NCBI GenBank assembly: GCA_011037195.1
Contig: JAAEAF010000618.1
Span: 62,001 to 126,000 of the forward strand
Direction of reading: 5' to 3'
Length of the DNA: 64,000 nt
Origin: Triatoma infestans
Taxonomy: Eukaryota; Arthropoda; Insecta; Hemiptera; Reduviidae
Numbering within the stretch: position 1 is the stretch's first letter; each line of letters starts with the position of its first letter. Of the stretch, positions 12,278-25,274 are shown piece by piece. Below the pieces are notes generated by a model. It did not search any database. It was not told where the DNA came from and saw only the letters and a program-made list of their open reading frames with translations. The position numbers and the translations under genes are program-made.

Positions 12278-15200
12278 ATGAATGTAATTCTAGCTGTGAA
12301 AATGTATGTAACTAAAATGGCCGAAGAAAGTGGGCCAGGCATGAAAGTTTTACTTATGGACAAAGTAACTGTAAGTTATTGTATTTTTTGCATTCTGTTT
12401 TATCCGAGCGTAATAAATTGTCGTCATTTTTTGGTGTCTGCTTTTTCTAGACCAGTATAGTAAGTATGGTTTATAGTCAGTCGGAAATACTTCAAAAAGA
12501 GGTATACCTTTTTGAACGTTTAGATTCACCAAGTTCCACAGAACCAATGAAACACTTGAAGTGTATTGTCTTTATTCGGCCAGTAAAAGATAATGTTAGT
12601 CTGTTATGTAATGAACTGAGAAATCCTCGTTATGGCATGTACTATATATGTAAGTAGAACTTAGCAGTCATAGTGTCATATCAGTAGTAACCTCCGCATT
12701 ACTTTATTTTGTTTTCTTCTAAGATTTTAGCAATATTATTTCAAAGGCAGATATTAAAACTTTGGCCGAATGTGATGAAATAGAAGTAGTAAGAGAAGTG
12801 CAGGAATTTTACGGAGATTATTTAGCAGTTAGTCCCCATCTGTTTACTCTAAACATTAGTGGCTGTTCGCAAGGTGAACTTAATTTATGTTCAGATAAAA
12901 TATTCACACTAATATTCTGGATAACATACCTAAATTTCACGTCCACTGTTTTCATAGATCTTGATTGGAATCCTACACATCTACAAAGATGTACCCAAGG
13001 AATTACAGCAGTACTTTTGTCTTTAAAAAAGTGTCCTTACATTAGATATCAAGGCTCTTCTGGAATGGCCAAAAAATTATCTGAAAAAATCAGGGTAACG
13101 TTAATTTAATCAGTTAATTTATAATTTCAAAGATATCTCCTATATATATCCTATCCAAGCTGGCGTCCCGCAAGGGTGCATTCTTGGCAGACGATCTAAA
13201 CTATCCCTACAATATAAAAGACTGAGTAGTCAAGTTATATATTGTTCTTTACCATGAATTATTTACCTGGTACTACTCAAACCTATGTGGACATACGCTA
13301 TTGGACTGTGGGGTTCAACCAAAAATTCCAATTCCCGCGGGAATCCAGTCATTCCAATCCAAAATCCTCAGAAAAATTGCCAATGCCCCCTTCTATGAAT
13401 CAAATCTCACCCTACATCAAGACCTCAATATTCCTTACATAACCGAAATTGCTAAAACCAAATACAAAAAGTTCCATCTATCCTTCTCTGCTCACCCTAA
13501 TCCTTTAGTACGCCAGCTCAGTTCCTCTACCCTTCCAGATAATCCTCCCAGACGATTGAAACGCCGCTGGTCTCGAGACTCTCTATGAATTACTAGGTTA
13601 TTAACTAAGTAAAGCCATGTTTTTTTTTTATGGAGTCTCATCACTGGGTGAGTTCTCCCCACAAGTGACTCAGGTCATCTGTATCTTTCCCCACATTTAC
13701 TATTGTATTTATACAGATGTAAATTACAAATAAATGAAAAAAAAACATATCTACAGTTTTATTAATAAAAACTTTTAATTTAGGAACTTCTATCCAAAGA
13801 ATCCAGTCTGTTCGACTTTAGACAACCAGAGGTACCTCCGTTATTGTTAATATTAGATAGAAGGAGTGATCCTATTACACCTTTACTAACCCAAGTAAGT
13901 ACTTCTTGATTTTAAATGCAGTAATATTGTTTGAGATCTTTTTTACGATAAGAGGAAGGAAACTTTTTGTGCCAATACGCTCCTGTACTTAAACCGGAGT
14001 AAAAAAAAGGGGACAATCCTTCAAACTTGGAATTTTTATTAAATATAATTGCTTTTAATTCTAATCTAATTGCTTTTACAATCATACAACTTTTAAACAA
14101 CTAAGAAACAAATGATAAACAGAATTAACTAATTTGAGGACACAAATTTTCTAATGGGACTATTTGAAACTAATCCTGGGCTAAGAATAGATCTATAGAA
14201 AAACCGATATTTACTCTTGGTTGAAAATATCCTTTAACCATTTTCTTAAAGCGGACAAACACAACAACAAAAAACAGCTATATGCAAGATATTTTCAGTG
14301 CAGTGCCGGCCTCCGAACAGTGTTCTCTAGCTACAGATAGCACTGCCCATCACACACAATGAGCTTTAGAGGCTGCTAGGAAGAGAAAATCTAAGGGCAG
14401 CACAGGTGGATTCGATCCCGGGACCTCCGCGTTGCTAGTCTTGCGCTCTACCACTTAGCTAATCCCTTCAATTTTTCTTGGCTTACGCCAGTTAACTAGA
14501 GCCGGAGACCCCAGTTTGTGTACTGTGTTTGTCCTTATCTGTAAAGTTTATGTCGTTTAAGTGTAATGTGTACTGTACTAACGAAGTGCATGGAGTACGA
14601 GCTGATGTAACCCGTAGCCCTCACTACTCCCCAAGTAACTACATGCAGCAGACACCCCTTGCGGGATTGCAAGATATTTATACAATGGTTGCATAGAATG
14701 GAATTATTTAAATGACCTGGTGTATGATTTTACACATCAATAATTATATTAGATACACAATGAAACTTAATCCATCTCTTTCTTTTTTTAGCGACTTTAT
14801 TTGAGCTTAGATGCAAATCTAATATTAATTTATATAGTAATTCTCTTCTTTTTATTTTCAGTGGACATATCAAGCAATGGTTCACGAGCTTCTTACCATA
14901 ACCAATAATCGTGTAAATCTAAGCCATATTTCTGGAATATCTAAAGACCTGAGTGAAGTTGTTTTATCATCTGAGCATGATGAATTTTATGCTGATGTAA
15001 GTTAATGATATTACATAATTATTGTAGGATATTTGAGCACTATTAAGAAATTTTATTTTAATGTTTGTCAGATGAAATCGGACATATATTTTACTTTAGG
15101 TATCAAAAGCGTTATAGAAATAACTATTGTAATAGCACAGCGTCGTCTCATGGTATTTATTTTTCACTTGGAGGATCGCTACTGCATTTGCAGAATAACA

Positions 15201-18200
15201 TATTTACTTACGTATATAATTTAGCTATCAGTGGTTTAGATACACTGGTAATGCATGTCTAAAGGGTAAAGTAGAAACAGTTTGCAATATTAATTTAATT
15301 TAAAACTTAAAATTAAATTTCTTTATAGGTGCTTTCTTTAATGTGGTTGTGATGCTTGTATATATATATATATATAGATAACATAAAATTCTTCGTATAT
15401 ATATATATATGAAGAATATAGATAACATAAATAATTTTAAGTATTAGTTTAGTTTTTTCATAGTTTTGGCTCTGAAAATTAAAGGAAGAAAATATATTGC
15501 ATTTGCAGTAGAGATCCATCAAAGCCAAGCGAATACATTGCATTATGCTGTAGCCATTTGCGAATATGGTAAGAAACGAGAGAAAACTTGCACAAGTCAT
15601 GAGAATAAAATGGGGCCTCTTATTCGTTAACAGAACTGTAGTTTTATACAGCACTAAATAATATCAATTACTACTTATTATTAATTTAATTTTCAGAATC
15701 TATATTTAAATTATGGTGAAATTGGACAAACTATGAAAGAATTGATTGATGAATTCCAAAAGAAAGCGAAAAGCCATCAAAAAGTTGAAAGTGTTGCAGA
15801 TATGAAAGCATTTGTTGAACATTATCCTAATTTTAAGGTTAAATTTTTATTTTATATATTTTTAGGACATCATGATATTTATTCAAGAATAAATTTTTTG
15901 GCTTTTCGAGTAATTTCTTCTTCTTTTTCTATTTATTAGAAAATGTCTGGTACAGTATCCAAACATCTAGTTATAATTGGAGAATTATCCTCATTAGTTA
16001 CAAAGAGAAGTTTATTGGAAGTGTCTGAAATGGAACAGCAGATGGCATGTCAAGATCAGCATTCTCAACATCTACAAGTAAGTAAGATTTTATGATGTAA
16101 AATACAAGCCATTTTATTAATATTTTTCTTTTTACTTTACCTTACTGCTAGAAAGCATAAGTCATAAGTGAAAAATTGCAAAAAGGTTCAAAATTGAAGT
16201 TCCGTTTGGATATCACCAGGGATCAGACAGGAAGTTATCAGTATTCCTCTACTAGAAGTACCACTTTGCTGCTGGATTTTTCAGTTTTTGCGATTTTCTC
16301 GAAAACAACTCCAACGATTTTTTTTTAAACTTGGTATATCAACTACTTACACATACAAAAAGCTACTTTTGTTTGTAACATTTCCCTAGAAAAATTCATT
16401 TACGGTGGCTTTTGGAATGAGGATTGGAGTTATATTTTCCACTAAGGTGTTGTTTGCACTTTTTTATGACGATTCTGTCATATAAATAATATTAGTTAGT
16501 ATTAAAAATGTTGCCACAATTCCGAATTTGAAGAAAATCGGTTGACAGGAAATGCAGTTTTTACTGAAAAGTTTTTTCTAGAATTTTTTCTACAACATCG
16601 GCGGATTTAATTAAATTTGGTATACTAACTATAATTCAGAGACTTATCACTTTTGGTTTTAACTTTTTTCCGAGTATGTTCATTTGGAGGTTTTTTGGAG
16701 GAGGAATATGCTTTCTTCAAAAAGTCGTTTAATTAAATTTAGATTCTCCCATTGATAGATAACTAAACATCTAGTAAGAATTATATGTTTGAAGAAAATT
16801 AGTCATTATTAAGAAAATCATATGTGTGTGTGTTTCACAGCAATGTATTTAAATTCAAGTGCAATTATCATTTTACAGCGCTTGAAATCATTAATTCATA
16901 ACAGCAAAATTATGAATGAAGATGCTTGCCGTTTAGTTATGATTTACGCTTTGAGGTATAATAAACATTCTAACTGTGATATATCAAATCTTATCGATGC
17001 TTTAAAAAAACGAGGAGTTCCGGAAAGTCTGTATAAGGTAATATTGTTTAGTCCGCAACTTAGTTATTGCTAAAACAGGAATTTAAAGTTTAATTAATTA
17101 ATTTCAGATGGTATATAATATGCTTGAATATGGTTCACAAAGTATTGAAACGGCCGTAGAACCAAATTTGGTTGCACAAGATGCAGTTGTGAAAATTACT
17201 AAAAGATTTTTTAAGGTTACAATTTCTGTGTTTTAGAAAAATGAAACATTAATAAAATCTATTTAATATTGACAAAAGTATAATATTATTTCACAGGATT
17301 TAAAAGGCGTAGAAAACGTATATACTCAGCATGTTCCTCTTTTGAAAGAAACTTTAGAAGAATTGATTAAGGGTAGATTAAAAGAAAATTTATTTCCATT
17401 TCTAGGGCGTTCACCTGTCAATAAAAGGTATATATTTTCCATAATTTTTCAGTTATTTAAAAAAAGAAGAAAAAAAAACATAACATGAATTGATAACTTC
17501 TGAACATATTGGATTAAGAGTCTGCATGAGAGAATTTCTTCCCAACAGAGATATTATCATATTTAATTAATGTTATATCGAACGAAAATTACTAGGAGAG
17601 TGAGTGTCACTGGTGAGTGGCCTGGGCTTCATTTTGTGCTCATCAACCAGTTCCAAGAGTTCATCTTATCTTCTGGATGTTAAAGCTTATTTAAGACAGT
17701 GATATAGCACTGAAAAATCGTGAATGTCCGAATCCGGTCGATAACTACAAAATGAAGGACACGCTATCACAGAAAAAAAATCTTCGATTTTAGGAATGTA
17801 CAATACTGTATATATTGTAGCAGTTGCAATAAATCAGCGGAAGTTTTTCTTATTTTGTATATTTTATATTACTATTGAAGCCCATGGTTGTTGCTTCTCC
17901 GTTATAAAAGAGCTACATGTAAAGATGATTTATATGTGGCTATACACCCAAATTCACGTTACCCTAGAAAATATAACGCAACTCACTTTCGGTGTTTGTG
18001 CGTGTTCAGTATTTACAGCCGTAAAACTGCAAGAATGGGATTGTGGTTTCAACTTCTTCTGAAGGCCCTAAATGTAGAGTGCAAAAGTTTTGGCATATTG
18101 TACTTCCCGTATGGGTTATTAAAAAAAAATAAGAAAATCTCATTGGAAATAGTTGCTTTCAAAGAGATATCCTTGGCCAAAAAATTTGAATTAAACTTTC

Positions 18201-19029
18201 TTTACTCTGACGTAACTAAAGGATGTAGAGGTGTATTATAACAAAAATTGCCTCAGAAATATCTACTGTGGTAACTTTGCTTGTCTGTATTTTTACGTTA
18301 TGTAAAGTCATCTGTTAAAACTGTAAGAATTATAAGTTTTCTAAATAGAATTAGATTGGTATATATGCTGGGACATCTTGATCCCTGAAGAATTGGCTTA
18401 TCATTGAAGTAGACAGAAATTAATTTTTTTCTGCCATTGTTCCAAAAATGAAAATTTATCGATTTGTTCACCAAAATTCTCGAGAATTTTATATTTAGAT
18501 TTGGAGATCCATCGCCGTATTTCCCTATCCAATAAATGTAATGTTAAAAAGTAACCTCTTTTTACGACTGGGTTAACGGCTTACATTTCTCTAATAATTT
18601 CCTTGTACAGTTTCTGGCAATTTGCCTATTAGAGAAGCCTATCTAGACAAAAATTCACATAAGAAAAATTCTGAAATTTAGAGTTCGGTAAGAGTTTTCT
18701 ACAAATTAGAATATGTACATTGATGAAAAAATTTAAGTCATATACATCCCACAACTCACAATTACTAACCGCAACTGTTTTTCACTATAAAACCATATAG
18801 CTTATTACAAGAAATTTCAATTTTCAGAGTCCAAGATGTCATAGTATTTATAATTGGCGGTGTAACATATGAAGAATCGCTTTGTATATACCAATTGAAC
18901 AAGAGTTCCGCGACTAACGGCGTAAGAATCGTACTTGGCGGAACATCTATACACAATACTACTTCGTTTATAGATGAAGTTGGCACTGCAACTTTTGGTA
19001 AACATATTAGGCATTATAGGTATAAATAA
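12278..19029 (+). CDS. VPS45: Vacuolar protein sorting-associated protein 45 (Sec1/Munc18 family), 12 exons
   Basis: Exons: 12278-12370, 12451-12649, 12724-12873, 12958-13094, 13784-13894, 14862-14996, 15697-15837, 15940-16077, 16879-17037, 17108-17215, 17297-17427, 18828-19029. They give 567 residues; human VPS45 has 570. VPS45 is a cytosolic SM protein that binds Tlg2/syntaxin-16-type SNAREs and promotes vesicle fusion at the trans-Golgi and early endosome. The whole protein is one SM domain. Landmarks: N-terminal [86 protein letters not shown]-like [36 protein letters not shown], and the closing [15 protein letters not shown]. The family's usual variable C-terminal tail is short and basic here. 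The 84-base intron 3 is a multiple of three and free of stops. Identification is certain. Confidence 0.98.
13150..13740 (+). mobile_element. Internally deleted Jockey-like LINE with poly(A)
   Basis: At 13155 the frame reads [11 protein letters not shown], the reverse transcriptase B motif, but it then jumps to the far C-terminal region. The catalytic (Y/F)ADD block is missing. From 13270 the order is [14 protein letters not shown], then (frame 2) [28 protein letters not shown], and [20 protein letters not shown] to a stop at 13586. A 3' UTR and a short A run (13735-13743) close the element. It is in VPS45 intron 4. Confidence 0.85.
14300..14466 (-). mobile_element. tRNA-derived SINE, family A, copy 2
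   Basis: On the minus strand it begins GGGATTAGCTAAGTGGTAGA (A box TAGCTAAGTGGTAGAGC). The B box GGTCCCGGGATCGAATCC (14408-14425) follows at tRNA-like spacing, about 15 bases after the anticodon-arm position. Then comes the family body CCTTAGATTTTCTCTTCCTAG and GCTCATTGTGTGTGATGGGC. The head is tRNA-like but the acceptor stem does not close, so this is a SINE and not a tRNA gene. In VPS45 intron 5. Confidence 0.75.
15358..15434. repeat. AT microsatellite with duplicated flank
   Basis: Two (TA)n runs are each followed by AGATAACATAAA. The second run has a GAAGAATAT insert, and ATTCTTC before it makes a small inverted repeat. In VPS45 intron 6. Confidence 0.7.
16180..16810 (-). repeat. Rep-1 family, minus copy
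   Basis: Contains the Rep-1 blocks in reverse orientation: TCTCGAAAACAACTCCAACG, GAAGAAAATCGGTTGACAGG and a closing GATTCTCCCATTGA. It lacks the GTGTGA hairpin end. In VPS45 intron 8. Confidence 0.65.
17600..17795. repeat. Foldback repeat FB-B, degenerate copy 1
   Basis: Arms at about 17610-17665 (TTCATTTTGTGCTCATC, AACCAGTTCC) and 17700-17780 (TCCGGTCGATAACTACAAAATGAA) are imperfect reverse complements and match the better FB-B copies at 20895 and 52738. The hammerhead-like block is mostly lost. In VPS45 intron 11. Confidence 0.6.
17800..18827. other. Rest of VPS45 intron 11
   Basis: About 1 kb. A 117-codon open frame (17888-18241, plus) has no recognisable family signature and no splice context, so I do not call it a gene. 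Confidence 0.4.
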
Positions 19030-20890
19030 TATAGCTAATTTTGTAAAATTTTATGAAAGATTCCCCGAAGCGAAGAAAAATACTTCAAGAATTGTAAGAC
19101 TATTATATAAAGACGGCCGCTTATACAGTAATGTTACGATGTGCATATTTATTATAATTAATGTATCTTCAATTATTATTTTGTATAGTCAATTTAATTT
19201 TTCTGATTAAGATGTACTTTATAATCGTAAAATATTATAGACATAATATAAAGTGTAGAACTTTGTACAGTTGTATGATATATGTAGTTCATTTTTGTCT
19301 TAAGTGTTTATAAACAAAAATCATTTTGTTATTAATGGTAATAGAAAAAAGACTTAAAGTAGTATCCGAACTTTTTTAAAGTCACTGGGTGATATGAAAA
19401 AAAAAAACCCTGAAACATAAGCATGATTTATGAACTTGGTGTATAAAAATAACATCAGTCTTAGTAGGTACTCAGTACTCAGCGAATTATGACCGTTTGG
19501 GAAGGTTATGTTGTACACAACTTCCTTTCTTCCTAGAGCGCGCTTTTCAAAATTACTTTCAAGTTCCAGAGAAGAAGAAAATTTTTCCAGTAATTAATGG
19601 TATTGAAGAATATCCTACAACATTTACAGTAATGTTAAACTTATAATTAAAAAAAAATGATTGAAACAACACGGAAAAATGTCCATTTCATTCAAATGAT
19701 GCCAACCTTCTCCAACATAACCTCAGATTTGGCAGATCCTAATGGAACTATGAACATTTACTAGCTTTTACTGATTTATGAAACATGAGTTTCTTAGTCT
19801 CCGAAAGTAAGCGCTTGAATAGATGTTAACTGTTGAAATATATACTCGACTTAAACATTCTTTCGAAACAGGGCACTGAATTATACTCGTTTTCTTTTTC
19901 ACATCACCACTTTTATTTACGTTTCCAAACATAAATTTTATCATGGACTAATAGAGTTAAGAAATTTAAAAAATTCTTTGAATGTGATTATTTCTAAAAC
20001 AGAATCCAGTAGTGCTTTTATCTTATACATATTTTTATAAATTATGTGTAGACAATTTTATTTCTTCTTTTTTTTTCCAATATGAGACTGATTTTAGAAT
20101 AAAATTAAAAAATTAAATATACTCTCTATAGTAAAATAATGCGGAAACTTATTTTCTTTCTCATTATATATTATATATATTGAGATAGAGAGTGATAGAG
20201 CTAATTGCTACTTCAAAGACAAATCTTCATGATAGTTATTATTAAATACTGTATTAATTTCACGAGTAATTCTCACTTATTACTGTAGCGATTTGAATTT
20301 ATTTCAAACTTTATTATTTATAAGGCCCGTTAACGTTAATTAAAAACTGTCCGAATGTGAAAAGCAGGGCAAAAAAGCTCATCATCAGATACTGGGGGCA
20401 CTCTCTTCTAATAAAAACACATTTTCAATATTATTCTATACCAAATCGCTATCCATGCGGTAAAATCTCTATTGTTTTTTGTTTTTGCTTAGTAGCTATT
20501 ATAGGAGAATTTTTTCGCTTCAAGAAGCGTCTTTGGAAATGTGAACTTCTGATAGCGACGATTATTAATGAAAATTTTCTATTTGTTTTTTCTCTCTCCA
20601 ATTATTTTTTAATTTCATTCACATTTCGGGCAAATAAAATAATATTAACAGCTTGAAAAAAAAAATGAAAATATAATAACTCAGAATTACCGACTCTGTG
20701 CCTTTTTATTATTTAAAAAACAAAAATAAATGGCAGTCAGATTTTTAATGAAAACAGAAGTTTTAAAATTTGAGCTAATTTGTTCCTTGATTACAGCGTA
20801 ATGCTTGAAAATACAAAAAAGAAAACAATAATAATAACAATCCGATTCTAAATAAATGGAACAACATTATATTTTAATATCAGAGATATT
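19030..20890. other. Gene-free spacer after VPS45
   Basis: VPS45 3' UTR followed by AT-rich DNA with homopolymer runs. No canonical AATAAA stands out in the first 300 bases; a variant AATATAAAG occurs near 19236. No gene seen. Confidence 0.5.
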
Positions 20891-20894
20891 TTTC

Positions 20895-21195
20895 ATGACA
20901 GCCTGCTTCATTTTGTGATCATCGACTGGTTTCGGGGCGTTCGTCCATCATCATGATGTTTTGTTAGAACAGTGCGATAACCTAGGCTTGCAGTTTATAT
21001 ACTCTCGGTGTATAAATACTCACGAGTGTATAAACTGATTTTGCTCTGTGCAAGTCTGTGTAATCGCACTGTTTTAACAAAGCATCCTCATGACGGACGA
21101 ACGCCGGAAACAGGTCGATGATCACGAAATGAAGCTGGCTATCAAGGAAAATATCTGTGGTGCTTTCCAGCTCTGCGGACCCTCAACCATAACTG
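20895..21195. repeat. Foldback repeat FB-B, copy 2
   Basis: The left arm (20900-20965) and right arm (21080-21145) are reverse complements built round TTCATTTTGTGATCATCGAC and its partner, with a 110-base centre. Each arm keeps the hammerhead-like block with point changes (for example CTCATGA for CTGATGA on the right). The end carries CTCTGCGGACCC, like the GCATTGCGGA(T/C)CC end of FB-A. Confidence 0.75.
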
Positions 21196-22539
21196 TTATG
21201 TTTTAGATTTCTCCTTTACGCTATTGAAACTCTTAGTATCGAGATGTTAATTTTTCCTAAATGATAATTGATTGATTGCAACATACCCTAAGTGTATTTA
21301 ATTATTTTGGAGAAATTTTTACTTTATTCCAATTTCTTGGTTGGATCTTATAATAATTCGAACTTGTATATCCCTCCTTCTTTTGTCTAATTTGTAGATT
21401 ATACTTTTACAAGTTATAGACGAGTGAATTACAGCAAATTGTCTGAAAAAATTATGGTGCATATATTATATTTTCATTGCAATATTTGATATTAATTATT
21501 TATAATTCACTTGTAGTAAAATCAATGTAAATATTCTCTTTAATAATAGTCATTGAAAAAAAAAATTTATAAAATTTTAGCATTTTACCACTTTTTATAG
21601 CATAAACACATTTACACTCTATATTTAGCTTGAATTCTTCATCAGTTCAACAAAAAAGAAGTGCTTAGAAAAGTCATTTAAAAAGCCATTTGCAGAATTA
21701 GTCTTTAAGTCATATGTATTTCCTATTTTTTTTTATTATTATTTATAAGCTTTTAATAGCTTTAATACAGAACGATTTAACAGAATTTTGTCTTTATGGT
21801 ACTACCCATAAAGCAATGCAATTCCTCTAGTCTATTTAAATAAATTTTTCGGTGTAAAATTAATTTTTTTTTTTTAAAATTGTAAATAATATTTAAGAAT
21901 TACAATTTTAGGATTAATTTTCTGTTCAGAAAATGTTTTTTCTTTTCTTTTTTTAACAAATGTATGTTCAGTTTTATAAAATCTTAATTATCATATAAAT
22001 AAATAAAGTATGATTTATTTTATTTTTCATTGTATTTAACAGATAAATCTAAGATTTCCTGAACACATATAATCATCTTTAAATGTCTTGATTTGTTTCA
22101 TCTTGTAAAGCATGTGGAAAAGATAATATTCACATTAGAAAAAAAAAATTATCCGATAATATGTGACTTTAATTTGGTTTTGTTTACTTATGTTTGGTCT
22201 TGTCTGAAGTTCGAAAAATTGAAACAGTGATTTTTGGAAGTGCTTAAAAAAAACACTAAATTGTAAAATCTGAGTTTCTAATACACAGTATATAAAACAA
22301 AATTTAATCCAAATTAAAATTTCATATTAAATGTTAGAGATACAATCAAATCCTAAATGAGGATTACTAACTATCTTAATATTAACTTTCTCGAGCAAGA
22401 AAGAATATACTTTCAATATCGCAGAAAACAATGACGAAATAAAAAATAACTGGTGAGACGTACTCTTACGATATATGCAATTATCATGGTTTCAGTGGGT
22501 AAAAATATTTTTCGAACTTGTAATATTTACTAACAATTT

Positions 22540-23255
22540 TTTGTGTGTGTTGGGTTTGCAGTGATCTTGAAAGATGAGTTGTGCCTCCCTAACTGCTGCG
22601 AGGCTCTCACCCTACTTCTTCCAAGACTATATATTTCTTGATGTGGAAAGGTTGTGCGGAGGATATCTTCTTCTCTAATACCCACGCTTCTAAAGCTTCT
22701 GTGGGTAATAGCATCACAGTCCATCTGCAAGTGTATTGGAAGTCTCCTCTACCTTCCCAGAATCAGAATCTGCAGATGCTATCGCGTTCTAGGCGCAACA
22801 TCTTCAGATAGCCCCTGAGTCTTCTACAATGTCCCGTAAGGAATACCTGCCCGCTGACGCAGCCTATGTTTGCTGAGATTCATGCACGTCTCTGATCTTT
22901 GCTGATCATAGCTGCTCAGAAATTCATTGGCCTTCCTCATTCTTGAACGGATTCTTCTGGCAATACTTTCTTGATTTGCTTCTTATTTCTGAGCTCTTTT
23001 TGACAGGCTGGTCGTTTATCCTGGATTTCGGTTTTGTGAAGGGAATTATATCGCCTTTCTTTACCAGTGTGTTAGTCATCTCATTGCAATCTTCGTCAAT
23101 ATGCCCATTAAGGTCATTGAGTTCCCATATTATTTTAGAACTGACAACACATGAACTTAGTGCTGTGATTATCAGTTATAGGATCACGATCTCCCGATTC
23201 GAGGTTTTGAACTGCGCACATCTTCCAATTGCACAAATTTCCGCCTAGATGATGC
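22540..23255 (-). mobile_element. LINE with RNase H, degenerate 3' part
   Basis: The minus strand encodes, with stops, an RNase H-like end (NEMTNTLVKKGD, resembling the usual GNE-x-ADELA-x-x-G). It is followed by a zinc-knuckle-type tail (LKMLRLERDSICRFC, then EETSNTL) and RSVGIREEDILRTTFPHQEI. This order is typical of RNase H-bearing I/R1-group LINEs. Its 3' end lies near 22540. Confidence 0.6.
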
Positions 23256-23399
23256 TGGGGTAAAACTTGCCCATTTACTCCGCCGAGTGAGTGATTTTTG
23301 GGCCGTACAATCCAGCCCTAGACAGCTCAGTGATCCCACGACCCATCTAACAGCATATCGGTTCCGCTCTTTTCTATAATTCAGCCGCGTTTTTTAATC

Positions 23400-24063
23400 C
23401 TGCCAGCCCCACTAGGTTTTTCCAGATGGGAGAGCCGGCTGACAGGGATTCGCGCTCCCTATTAGCCGGTTCCAGATAGAATGGCAACAAGATGATCCAT
23501 AACTTAACAGAAGGAAAGGAAATAGTACTGCAATAGATGCCGGAGCACTGTGGAATATATGAAACGACCAGTTAGATCGCCTAGCCAAGCAGAGTTTCTC
23601 AGTGTCACAGCCGGACTTAAGTGACCACCAACATTCGTGAAACTGGAGAACCATCTAGAAAGAAAAGAATAAAAGCAGGCCTTTCTTTTCAGGCATCTGG
23701 TTGGATCTCTTACTCGACATTGTGGTTTAAGGAGACATCTCTACATAATGGGGCTCATGCCAGATCCATTTTGTAGAGTCTGTGAGACAGAGGAGGAAAC
23801 ACCCAACCATCTTATGACTGATTGCTTGGGTTGTGAGGAAATTAGGTTCAGGACCTTTGGTCGGAATAGGATGTCTGTGGAAGAGCTTAGGCTATTTCCG
23901 CTTAAGGTTATTGCCCGATTTATTCGGACTGCGGTGAATCTTAGATGGATTAGATCCGGGTCTGGATTTTTGTTATAGACCCGGCTTGTTGTTGTTTTTC
24001 TTGGGGTAGCTATATGGGCCCAGTGAGTCTTTGGATAGCGTGGGGTTTCCCTCCCCACAGACA

Positions 24064-24109
<46 letters not shown>

Positions 24110-24110
24110 G
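23400..24110 (+). mobile_element. LINE 3' end with zinc knuckle and (AAT)n tail
   Basis: The plus strand encodes FRHLVGSLTRHCGLRRHLY, then MGLMPDPFCRVCETEEETPN with HLMTDCLGC: a C-x2-C ... H-x4-C knuckle at the end of RNase H-type LINE polymerases. Stop at 23977. A short 3' UTR follows, carrying TATATGGGCCCAG, CTTTGGATAGC and CCACAGACAAATAAT. It ends in about 14 AAT units (24066-24108), a tail type common in I-group LINEs. Upstream 23560-23650 is degenerate polymerase sequence. Confidence 0.8.
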
Positions 24111-24769
24111 GCCTTTCTAGCGTTCCGGTTATTTATTGGCCATGATTATTTGCAGTGACACTGCCTTAGTATCTATATATCCCTGTATGCCACGTAGATA
24201 AGATGACAGGAGAGTACTTAACTCTCTGCCCTGAGTTGTCCAAAAATTGGCGGAAGAAGAAGCAATTGAAAAATTTTACAAAACGAGAATATGTTGCCGC
24301 AAGATGCAAAATGACCAAAAGATCACAACGGCCTAGCATTTAAAAAAAAAAAAAAAAAAAATTAAGACCATAAAATAAATCTGTTGTGAATTACTCTAAA
24401 CTTTCTCTTTTCTTGAAATATGGAATTTTTACCATTACGTTTATTTTTCAATGATGGTGAAACTGTATATCGAAATAAAATGGCATTTTGATGGGGAACC
24501 TAGCGATGCAATTTCTTTAAAATAAAGTTGCCAGAAAAATTCGTCAAATAAAAATTGCAAGTGTACTGTATTCACTTTATGGAGTCATTCTTGAAACAAA
24601 GGGATAGGCAAATTAGATAGAATTTGAGGAACCTATGTTGTCGTCTCTAAGATAGTACAAATTCTGACAATTTATGCAGAAACGAGCATAAGAAAAGGAA
24701 ACAAACAAAAATCTGGAGTGACACATTCATAGAACAAAGTCACTTATATATAAAATGATAAATTTTCTT

Positions 24770-25265
24770 TAAACTTCGTATTTCTGCCAAACTTTTATTT
24801 GAAACATTTTCTCGGGAAGATTAATTTTTTGGATATTCTGGGGGAACTGAGGAGCGTTATGATTCCTCTCTAAAGTACCAAATTTGAAGAAAATCAGTTA
24901 ACCGGAAGTATGACTTCCGGGTTTTTGAATTTTTTTAAACTTGAAATACTTGAACTGCACAGATAAAAACGTATCACTTTTATTTGAAGCATTTTTCTGA
25001 AAAAATTATTTTAGGGGATTTTGTGGGACCTCTCAGTTACGTTTAAATTTAAACTGACGCTGCATGGTTTTGAGACAGAGGGCGCGCCTAGTGTCTGTTC
25101 AGGCATTTTATACATATATAAAACTCACCACTTTTCTTTATGGCCAATCCATCTCAACCTTTCTAATCATTGCAATTTTAAAGACTTTTTTTTAAACTGA
25201 ATTGTATTAATTGGAGAAGAGAAAGTCGTGTGGATATTTCATACCAGATTTTTTTTTTTTTTTTT
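24770..25265 (-). repeat. Rep-1 family, minus copy
   Basis: Reverse orientation: AACTTCGTATTTCTGCCAAA, GAAGAAAATCAGTTAACCGG, and the terminal AGAGAAAGTCGTGTGG with CCAGATTTTTT running into a T tract of about 19. Confidence 0.75.
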
Positions 25266-25274
25266 TTATCCCAA

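Noticed and set aside
14405..14466. tRNA gene on the minus strand
   Set aside because: A and B boxes are good, but the acceptor stem does not close and the sequence continues into a body shared with other loci, so it is a SINE head.
17888..18241. 117-codon open frame in VPS45 intron 11
   Set aside because: No family motif, no splice context, AT-rich random-like composition.
24066..24108. Independent AAT microsatellite
   Set aside because: It directly follows the LINE 3' UTR and is best read as that element's tail.
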